Of a stretch of 64,000 nt of DNA, positions 58,147 through 64,000 are shown one piece after another. Origin of the DNA: Actinacidiphila acididurans (lineage in GTDB: Bacteria > Actinomycetota > Actinomycetes > Streptomycetales > Streptomycetaceae); the NCBI RefSeq assembly GCF_016918855.1, contig NZ_JADKYB010000026.1, positions 85,106-149,105 on the forward strand. Direction: 5' to 3'. A model generated the notes under the pieces. That model was given only the letters and a program-made list of their open reading frames with translations, was not told where the DNA came from and ran no database searches. The translations under genes were made by a program, and so were the position numbers. Positions within the stretch are counted from its first letter, which is position 1. Each line of letters starts with the position of its first letter.

Positions 58147-58160
58147 TGAGAGCGCTCTCA
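58147..58160. promoter_or_regulatory. LacI-family operator TGAGAGCGCTCTCA
   Basis: A perfect 14-bp palindrome with the GAGCGCTC core typical of CebR/BglR-like LacI regulators that control glycosidase genes in Streptomyces. It sits between the -10 and the ribosome-binding site, where a bound repressor would block transcription. Confidence 0.75.
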
Positions 58161-58184
58161 CCCCATCCCCCACAAGGAGTAGGC

Positions 58185-60008
58185 ATGTTCCTCATGGGCA
58201 GGCGCTTGCCCCCACAATCCGGCCGTACCAGGCGGCGGTTCGCCGCCGGCGTGCTGGCCGTCTCCGCAACGGTGGCGGTCGCCCTGGCGGGCACGCCCGC
58301 CGCCTCGGCGCGCACCGCGCCGGCCGCGGAGCACGCGGCCTCGGCCAAACCCGCGGCCGTCGCCGCGCCCGCGGCGGTCCCCGCGCCGCCGTCGGGCTTC
58401 AGCACCACCTGGAGCGACGACTTCAACGGCGCGGCCAACGCCGGTCTGGACACCGGGGTCTGGCGCTACGACGCCGGGCCGGGCAGCAGCTTCGGCACCG
58501 GTGAGATCGAGACCACGACCACCAGCACCTCCAACGTCTACACCGACGGCAACGGCCACCTCGTGCTCAAGGCCCTGCACAGCGGCACCGACCCGAACTC
58601 CGGCTGGACCTCGGGCCGCGTCGAGACGCAGGCCGACGGCTTCGGGGCGCCTCCCGGCGGCGTCGTGCGGATGCAGGCCTCGATCCAGCAGCCGAACCTG
58701 ACCACCGCGAACGGCGCGGGCTACTGGCCGGCGTTCTGGATGCTGGGCGCGCCGCTGCGGATCGGGCAGACGTGGCCCGGCTCCGGCGAGGTCGACATCC
58801 TGGAGGACATCAACGGGCGCAGTTCGGTGTTCGGCACCCTGCACTGCGGGGTGAGCCCGGGCGGTCCGTGCAACGAGTCCACCGGCATCGGCAGCGGCGA
58901 GCGCGCGTGCTCGGGCTGCCAGACCGGTTACCACACGTACGCGGTGGAGCTGGACCGCTCGACTTCCCCCGAGCAGATCCGCTGGTACCTGGACGGCGCG
59001 AACTTCTTCACCATCAACTCCAACCAGGTGGACGCCACGACCTGGTCCAACGCCGTCGACCACAGCTTCTTCATCATCTTCGACCTGGCGATCGGCGGCG
59101 GCTTCCCGGCTGCCTTCGGCGGCGGGCCCAACGCCGCCACGGCCTCCGGCGGCACCCTGAACGTGGACTACGTGGCGGTCTACAACAAGCCGCCGGCCGG
59201 GACCTCCGGCACGAACATCGCGCTCGGCAAGCCCACCACGTCCTCCTCGGTGGAGAGCGCGCAGTTCCCGGCGTCCAACGCGACGGACGGCAACATCACC
59301 ACCCGCTGGTCGAGCGGCTTCAGCGACCCGCAGTGGCTCCAGGTCGACCTCGGCCAGTCCTACAACCTCACGCACGCGACCTTGACCTGGGAGGCCGCCA
59401 CAGCATCGGCGTATCAGTTGCAGACGTCGAACGACGGCACCAACTGGACCACCATCTATTCGAACAACAACAGTCCACAGGACATCCAGGACACCAACCT
59501 GAACGGCTCGGGACGCTACGTCCGGGTCTACGCCACCGGCAGAGCCTCGCAATGGGGTGATTCGCTGTACGAGCTCGCGCTCTACGGCACCCCGGGCACC
59601 GGCGGTGGCGGCCCCGGCCCGGCCACCCTGCTCTCGCAGGGCAAGCCGGCCACCGCCTCGTCCTCCGAGAACGCCTCCTTCCCGGCGTCCGCCGCGGTGG
59701 ACGGCGACACCGGCACCCGGTGGTCGAGCGGCTTCAGCGACCCGCAGTGGCTCCAGGTCGACCTGGGCGCGACCCACACCATCAGCCAGGTGGTGCTCAA
59801 CTGGGAGACGGCGTACGGCACCGCCTACCAGATCCAGACGTCGAACGACGGCACCAACTGGACACCGATCTACTCGACCACGACCAGCACCGGCGGCAAC
59901 CAGACGCTGAACGTGTCCGGCTCCGGCCGCTACGTGCGGATGTACGGAACCGCCCGCTCGACCCAATGGGGTTACTCGCTGTGGGAGTTCCAGGTCTACG
60001 GGAGCTGA
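58185..60008 (+). CDS. Secreted GH16 beta-glucanase with two F5/8 type C (CBM32-like) modules
   Basis: A 607-residue secreted enzyme. A signal peptide with twin-Arg-like RTRRRF and a hydrophobic core probably ends at ASA (about residue 42). An Ala/Pro linker follows, then a GH16 domain (about 70-335) with the catalytic motif EVDILE (202-207: nucleophile Glu202, acid/base Glu207). Two discoidin/F5-8C modules (about 343-468 and 478-606) share TRWSSGFSDPQWLQVDLG and YQ-QTSNDGTNWT-IYS. GH16 enzymes with EVDILE usually hydrolyse beta-1,3- or beta-1,3-1,4-glucans, such as laminarin or fungal walls. AAGGAGT precedes the ATG, and a LacI-type operator suggests induction by glucan fragments. Confidence 0.92.
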   Translation: MFLMGRRLPPQSGRTRRRFAAGVLAVSATVAVALAGTPAASARTAPAAEHAASAKPAAVAAPAAVPAPPSGFSTTWSDDFNGAANAGLDTGVWRYDAGPGSSFGTGEIETTTTSTSNVYTDGNGHLVLKALHSGTDPNSGWTSGRVETQADGFGAPPGGVVRMQASIQQPNLTTANGAGYWPAFWMLGAPLRIGQTWPGSGEVDILEDINGRSSVFGTLHCGVSPGGPCNESTGIGSGERACSGCQTGYHTYAVELDRSTSPEQIRWYLDGANFFTINSNQVDATTWSNAVDHSFFIIFDLAIGGGFPAAFGGGPNAATASGGTLNVDYVAVYNKPPAGTSGTNIALGKPTTSSSVESAQFPASNATDGNITTRWSSGFSDPQWLQVDLGQSYNLTHATLTWEAATASAYQLQTSNDGTNWTTIYSNNNSPQDIQDTNLNGSGRYVRVYATGRASQWGDSLYELALYGTPGTGGGGPGPATLLSQGKPATASSSENASFPASAAVDGDTGTRWSSGFSDPQWLQVDLGATHTISQVVLNWETAYGTAYQIQTSNDGTNWTPIYSTTTSTGGNQTLNVSGSGRYVRMYGTARSTQWGYSLWEFQVYGS

Positions 60009-60066
60009 CGCTCCCCCGCCTGTGAACAGATTCCTCCTGTGAACGGGTTCCGCCCCTGAACCGTCC

Positions 60067-60100
60067 GTGCCCCGGCGCGCAGTGTCGCGCGCCGGGGCAC
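60067..60100. terminator. Bidirectional terminator between the GH16 and SpoIIE-phosphatase genes
   Basis: GTGCCCCGGCGCGC (60067-60080) pairs perfectly over 14 bases with GCGCGCCGGGGCAC (60087-60100), with a six-base loop, between convergent genes. Confidence 0.87.
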
Positions 60101-60128
60101 GGCCGTACCCGGCCGGTGGCGGCGGCGG

Positions 60129-62243
60129 TCAGCCGCGCAGCCGCAGCAGGAGCAGCGCGATGTCGTCGGTGCGGTAGCCGGTGGGGCGGGCGTGGTCGAC
60201 CAGGGAGTCGATCACGGCGTCCAGGTCGGCGGGATCGGCCCGGGACAGGTGGCGGGCCAGGCCGCGGGTGGACAGGTCCGGATCGGCGCCGGGCTTCTCC
60301 ACCAGGCCGTCGGTGTACAGGGCGAGCAGGGAGCCGGGCGGCACCGGGACGCAGGTGGTGGGGAAGAGCGGGTCGGGGTGGGCGCCGAGCAGCGGACCGG
60401 GCTCGGCGCGCAGCACCTCGGTGTGGCGCTCGGGATGCCGCAGCAGTGGCGGCGGGTGGCCGGCGCTGGACAGCGTGGCGCGGCCCGCGGCCAGGTCCAG
60501 GTGGACGTAGAGGCAGGAGACCAGCAGATCCGGGTCGAGGTCGGCGAGCAGCCGGTTGGTGCGGGCGAGCACCATGCCGGGGGCGGTGCCCGTGGTGGAG
60601 TGGGCGTGCACGGCGGTGCGGACCTGGCCCATGAGGGCGGCGGCGGCCACGTTGTGGCCCTGGACGTCGCCGATGACCGCGGCGCAGGTGGTGTCGTCCA
60701 GCCGGATCAGGTCGTAGAAGTCGCCGCCGATGTCCATGCCGTGGCTGGCGGGCAGGTAGCGTCCGGCCACGTCCAGGCCCGGCAGAGTGGGCAGTACGTG
60801 CGGGAGCAGGACCTTCTGCAGGCCGTGGGCGAGGTCCTTCTTGGCGTCGTAGAGCCGGGCCCGGGCCAGGGCCTGGGCGACCAGGCCGGCCAGCGAGATG
60901 AGCACCGCGCGTTCGTCGGTGGTGAAGGAGTGCGGGTGCTCGTAGGAGAGGGTCCAGGCGCCCACCGGACGGCCGGAGACGATCAGCGGCAGGAAAGCCC
61001 AGGCCCGCTTCCCGCTGCGCAGCGGCGCCCTGGGATAGACCCGCATCAGCTCCTCGCGGTTGTCGAAGAAAGAGGGAATGCCGCTGGTCAGCGCGTGGGC
61101 GGCAGGAGTCAGGTCGGTGTCCAGCGGCAGCCCGTCGAAGCTCTCGACCACCTCGGGGGCGTGGCCGCGGTGGCCCATGACGCGCAGCCGTCCGGCCTCC
61201 GCGCCCCACAGCACCATGCCGTGCGCCCCGAACGCGGGCATCACCTGGTCGGCGAGCAGGTCCACCACGTCCTGCACGCCGACCGCCTCGGTGAGCCCGG
61301 CGGCCAGGTTCATCAGCTGGTACAGCCGGCCGGCGCCGGTGGGCGCCGCGCCGGGCATGAGCGGCCGGGGCTGCCGGGGCTCCGGACGGCCGCCGGTGGT
61401 CGCGGGCACGATGCGGATGCTGATCCCGCCGGCGTCCGGGTACAGGTCGAAGGTCAGCCACCGGTTCGGCGGGCGCATCGCCACGAAGGAAGTGTGCTCC
61501 AGGCTCATGACCGCGCTGCGGTAATGGTCCTCGTAGACCGGGTCGTCCAGCCAGGGCAGCACCTGCCAGGGCAGGCGGCCCATCAGCCGGCCGGCGTCGA
61601 CACCGAGCAGTTCGGCGGCGGCGCGGGTGGCGAAGGTCACCCGCCCGGCCAGGTCCAGGCCGATGCTGCCGCCGGGCAGGCGTTCGGCGAAGTCCGCGGC
61701 GGCGAGCCCGAGCGGCTGCGGGCCGGGGCCGGCGGTGATCACCCGCGGCTGGTCGGGCAGCGGAAGCGTACGGCCGGACCGGACGGACTCCTCCAGCAGT
61801 CGGGAGATGCGGCGGGCGCCGGAGACGACGTGACCGCGGCGGCGCGCGGTCAGGCGGTCGGGTCGGGGTCCGGACCAGACCAGCAGCAGCGCGCCGGTGC
61901 GCCGCACGGCGGTGCCGAGCGGCACGGCGGCCAGCGAGAAGCGGTACGGCAGGGCCACCGCGGCACTCGGGTAGTCGCGGATCAGCTCCTCCTGGGTGCC
62001 CACCCACACCAGCCGGCCCTGCCGGACCGCGTCGGCCACCGGCAGCCGGGCGGCCAGCGGCACCCGGGTCCACTGGGCGAGCAGGTCGGCCGGGAAGCCG
62101 CTGACCACGGTCAGGCGCAGTACGCGTTCGTCCGGGTCGGGCAGGTAGAGGCCGCCGAGCGAGGCGTCCGTACGGCGCACGGTGTCCGCCAGCGCCGCGT
62201 CCAGCAGTCCGGCGCTGCTCGCGTCCTTGACGGCTCCGCCCAT
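60129..62243 (-). CDS. SpoIIE-type PP2C phosphatase with GAF and PAS sensor domains
   Basis: A 704-residue signalling protein. The order is an N-terminal GAF-like domain (about residues 5-150), a PAS-like domain (about 180-275, GSIGLDLAGRVTFATRAAAE), a second GAF (about 305-460, LMNLAAGLTEAVGVQDVVDL) and the SpoIIE phosphatase (about 485-704). The phosphatase has the metal-binding motifs MDIGGDFYDL and VIGDVQGHN, and LSSAGHPPPLL. Such proteins dephosphorylate anti-anti-sigma factors and so activate alternative sigma factors under stress; Streptomyces has dozens. No anti-sigma/anti-anti-sigma genes lie next to it, so its target is unknown. There is no membrane segment. Confidence 0.92.
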   Translation of the reverse strand: MGGAVKDASSAGLLDAALADTVRRTDASLGGLYLPDPDERVLRLTVVSGFPADLLAQWTRVPLAARLPVADAVRQGRLVWVGTQEELIRDYPSAAVALPYRFSLAAVPLGTAVRRTGALLLVWSGPRPDRLTARRRGHVVSGARRISRLLEESVRSGRTLPLPDQPRVITAGPGPQPLGLAAADFAERLPGGSIGLDLAGRVTFATRAAAELLGVDAGRLMGRLPWQVLPWLDDPVYEDHYRSAVMSLEHTSFVAMRPPNRWLTFDLYPDAGGISIRIVPATTGGRPEPRQPRPLMPGAAPTGAGRLYQLMNLAAGLTEAVGVQDVVDLLADQVMPAFGAHGMVLWGAEAGRLRVMGHRGHAPEVVESFDGLPLDTDLTPAAHALTSGIPSFFDNREELMRVYPRAPLRSGKRAWAFLPLIVSGRPVGAWTLSYEHPHSFTTDERAVLISLAGLVAQALARARLYDAKKDLAHGLQKVLLPHVLPTLPGLDVAGRYLPASHGMDIGGDFYDLIRLDDTTCAAVIGDVQGHNVAAAALMGQVRTAVHAHSTTGTAPGMVLARTNRLLADLDPDLLVSCLYVHLDLAAGRATLSSAGHPPPLLRHPERHTEVLRAEPGPLLGAHPDPLFPTTCVPVPPGSLLALYTDGLVEKPGADPDLSTRGLARHLSRADPADLDAVIDSLVDHARPTGYRTDDIALLLLRLRG

Positions 62244-62512
62244 CCCGCACCTCTTGCCGGCCCCGGGCTCCCGCGGTCGTCCGCCGCCGCTCCTCCGGCC
62301 CGCTCACCCCGGGTCCACCCTGAAAAGGTATGTCCGCCTCGCCCCCGCCGCACCTCGGGCCCGGCGGCAGGCGGCGGGCCGGCCGGGACCATTCGGGTGA
62401 TCATGTGCGCGGCGCATGACGACCTTGCTCAGTACGCACTGGACGCATGACGCCTGCCCGGTGATGCTGGAGGGCGAGAGCACGGAACACGCCGGAGCAA
62501 CAGGAGCACGTC

Positions 62513-62722
62513 ATGCCGTTCGCCAACTTCAAGGTGCCCGCGGGCACACTCAGCGCCGAGCAGAAGGAGAAGATCGTCACCCGCACCACGGACCTTTACG
62601 CCGAGATCTACGGCGAGCGGGCCCGGGCCACCACCATGGTCCTCGTCGAGGAGGTCCCCGACGGCGGCTGGGGCATCGGGGGCGATGTGCTGACGCTGGC
62701 GAAGCTGAACGCGTCGCAATAG
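62513..62722 (+). CDS. Tautomerase (4-oxalocrotonate tautomerase-like)
   Basis: A 69-residue tautomerase-superfamily protein. The catalytic Pro2 is exposed by removal of the initiator Met (M-P-F-A-N), and the body KEKIVTRTTDLYAEIYGERA and TTMVLVEEVPDGGWGIGGD follows the family pattern. The length is normal for these homohexameric enzymes. AGGAG lies just upstream of the ATG. It is convergent with the LysR gene (56 bases between stops). The substrate, probably a 2-oxo or enol acid, is unknown. Confidence 0.88.
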   Translation: MPFANFKVPAGTLSAEQKEKIVTRTTDLYAEIYGERARATTMVLVEEVPDGGWGIGGDVLTLAKLNASQ

Positions 62723-62777
62723 CGCCGGGTTCGGTTTCCAGTACGCCGATACGCCGGTACGTCCCGCCGCCGTCCGG

Positions 62778-63689
62778 CTACGCCGCGTCGCCCAGCCCGG
62801 CCGCCGCCTGGCGCACGATGCCGCGCAGCCACCGGTTCACCGGGTCGCCGTCCACCCGCGGGTGCCAGGCGATGCCGTACGGAAAGGGCGCGAACTCCGC
62901 CGGCGCCTCGGCGATCCGGTACGCGGGGTGGTCCGCGTACGGCTCGGCGCCGCGCCGGGGCAGCACGGCGATCAGCGTGGTGCCGGGCAGGGCCGCCGCG
63001 GCGGCGGAGAAGTACGGCACCCGCAGCCCGGCCCGGCGGCGCAGGCCGAGCGCGGCCAGCCGCCGTTCCACCATGGTCTGCTCGCCGGAGAGGACCGCCA
63101 CGACCACGTGCGGGTGGCGGGTCAGGTCGTCGAGGGTCAGCCGGCCGGCGGTGACCGGGTGGTCCCGGGAGAGCAGGCAGACGAAGTCCTCCTCGAACAA
63201 TGTCTCCCAGCGCAGCGGCTTGGCCGCCATCGCCCCGGAGATCATCAGGTCGGCCCGGCCGAGCTCGACATCGGCGGCGCTGTGGTCGCCGAGCGGCTCC
63301 ACGGCCAGCGACAGGTGCGGCGCCTCCCGGAAGATCCGCCGGAACACCTCCGGGCCGAGCACGGACGTGGCGTAGTCGGTGCAATGGACGCGGACCTCGC
63401 CGGTGGCGGTCGCCGGGTCGAACGTGTCGCCGCGCAGCATCGTGTCCAGCCGCGGCAGCACGTCCGCCAGCTCCGCCTGGAGCTGCCGGGCCCGCGGCGT
63501 CAGCTCGTAGCCGCCACTGGTGCGCACCAGCAACTCGTCCCCGAACGTCTCGCGCAGCCGCTGCAGCGTACGGCTCATCGCCGACTGGCTGAGGTGAAAC
63601 CGCTCCGCCGCCCGCGAGACGTGCCGCTCCTCCAGCAGCACCGCGAGTGCCCGCAGCAGATTCAGGTCAGCCGATTGCGTATGCTCCAC
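62778..63689 (-). CDS. LysR family transcriptional regulator
   Basis: A 303-residue LysR protein. The helix-turn-helix is at residues ~6-65 (LNLLRALAVLLEERHVSRAA, RFHLSQSAMSRTLQRLRETF). The effector domain follows from about 92 (GEVRVHCTDYATSVLGPEVF). The start is one of two GTGs, 63689 or 63695. A TACGCT -10-like box at 63696-63701 lies six bases before the first, which favours a leaderless start at 63689. The same frame stays open back into the 8-bp repeat at the window edge, but that is only because the repeat has no stop in any frame. The target gene is probably beyond the window. Confidence 0.87.
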   Translation of the reverse strand: MEHTQSADLNLLRALAVLLEERHVSRAAERFHLSQSAMSRTLQRLRETFGDELLVRTSGGYELTPRARQLQAELADVLPRLDTMLRGDTFDPATATGEVRVHCTDYATSVLGPEVFRRIFREAPHLSLAVEPLGDHSAADVELGRADLMISGAMAAKPLRWETLFEEDFVCLLSRDHPVTAGRLTLDDLTRHPHVVVAVLSGEQTMVERRLAALGLRRRAGLRVPYFSAAAAALPGTTLIAVLPRRGAEPYADHPAYRIAEAPAEFAPFPYGIAWHPRVDGDPVNRWLRGIVRQAAAGLGDAA

Positions 63690-63867
63690 GCGCACAGCGT
63701 AACCCGTGGGTATGTACGGGCCGCATGGCGGTGGGCAGCCGTTGCCGGCGGCCGGCGGCAAGGGGTCTGCGCGGCGGGGGCGCCGCATGCCCGCGCCGGG
63801 CGCGCGACACCCCGACCCGTACGACGCGCGACAAACGTCGACCGGGCACGACAGCAGGACCGCGCGG
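63690..63867. other. Upstream region of the LysR gene, nothing recognised
   Basis: 178 bases of ordinary high-GC sequence leading into the 8-bp tandem repeat. I see no gene. The only element noted is the TACGCT box used by the LysR gene. Confidence 0.4.
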
Positions 63868-64000
63868 CCACCGGGCCACCGGGCCACCGGGCCACCGGGC
63901 CACCGGGCCACCGGGCCACCGGGCCACCGGGCCACCGGGCCACCGGGCCACCGGGCCACCGGGCCACCGGGCCACCGGGCCACCGGGCCACCGGGCCACC
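63868..64000. repeat. Tandem repeat of CCACCGGG (8-bp unit, at least 16 copies)
   Basis: From 63868 to the window end the sequence is a perfect run of the octamer CCACCGGG, 133 bases or about 16.6 copies, and it continues outside. Because 8 is not a multiple of 3, all three frames on a strand read the same eight-residue cycle (ARWPGGPV on the minus strand) without stops. Confidence 0.95.

Noticed and set aside
63690..64000. N-terminal extension of the LysR protein into an ARWPGGPV repeat
   Set aside because: The octamer has no stop in any frame, so the extension is meaningless; LysR homology begins at the GTG near 63689.
1..64000. Antibiotic gene cluster, prophage, insertion sequence, tRNA or rRNA genes
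   Set aside because: No synthase, phage, transposase or integrase motif and no tRNA-like GTTCRANNC cloverleaf was noticed; the exporters and oxidoreductases are scattered and do not form a biosynthetic locus.

Overview
The window is chromosomal DNA from a high-GC actinomycete, almost certainly a Streptomyces or close relative in the Streptomycetaceae. GC is above 70 percent, nearly all codons end in G or C, GTG and TTG starts are common, and genes often overlap by ATGA or GTGA. Several promoters place a TANNNT-like -10 box six bases before the start codon, as expected for leaderless messages. The gene families are typical streptomycete ones: the bio-purB neighbourhood, an actinobacterial cytochrome b with a PDWY motif, GntR/UTRA and ROK regulators, and a GAF/PAS SpoIIE phosphatase. 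I saw no rRNA, tRNA, transposase, integrase, phage gene, CRISPR array or antibiotic gene cluster.

Layout. 1-11.4 kb: the end of bioD with an odd repetitive tail, a Fic/ribbon-helix-helix toxin-antitoxin pair, an acetyltransferase, twin CNNM/CBS membrane proteins, an SGNH hydrolase, a GFA-domain protein, an epoxide-hydrolase-like enzyme, purB coupled to a mismatch uracil glycosylase, and a ROK regulator. 11.4-20 kb: a GntR regulator with a palindromic operator, an SDR oxidoreductase, a purine permease, and a coupled HSP90-like/TPR gene pair. 20-31 kb: a membrane-anchored ACT-acetyltransferase, a DUF885 metallopeptidase, a divergent rhodanese/Lrp pair, the SbcCD nuclease (SbcC has a large disordered insertion) and YigZ. 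31-40 kb: housekeeping and hypothetical genes, Streptomyces-type intergenic repeats, a 126-bp tandem repeat, and two MFS exporters. 40.6-44.4 kb: a compact respiratory operon of cytochrome b, oxidase subunit I and subunit IV. 44.4-47.2 kb: a small membrane protein, a geranylgeranyl-reductase-family flavoprotein and a LysR regulator.

47.3-55.4 kb holds the most interesting unit, a minus-strand operon for organosulfur use. From a 25-codon leader peptide it runs through an alpha/beta hydrolase, a fused ketopantoate-reductase-like/two-domain sulfurtransferase protein, an SsuC-type permease, an SsuB-type ATPase, an SsuD-type flavin monooxygenase, an SsuA-type lipoprotein and an SfnB/DszC-type flavoprotein. 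The likely logic is import of a sulfonate or related compound, flavin-dependent C-S cleavage, and handling of the released sulfur, with expression set by cysteine supply through the leader peptide. The substrate and the role of the fusion are not evident.

55.9-64 kb: a universal stress protein, an ArsB/SLC13-type permease, a secreted GH16 beta-glucanase with two discoidin-type modules behind a LacI-type operator, a SpoIIE phosphatase, a tautomerase and a LysR regulator. The window ends inside a long 8-bp tandem repeat.
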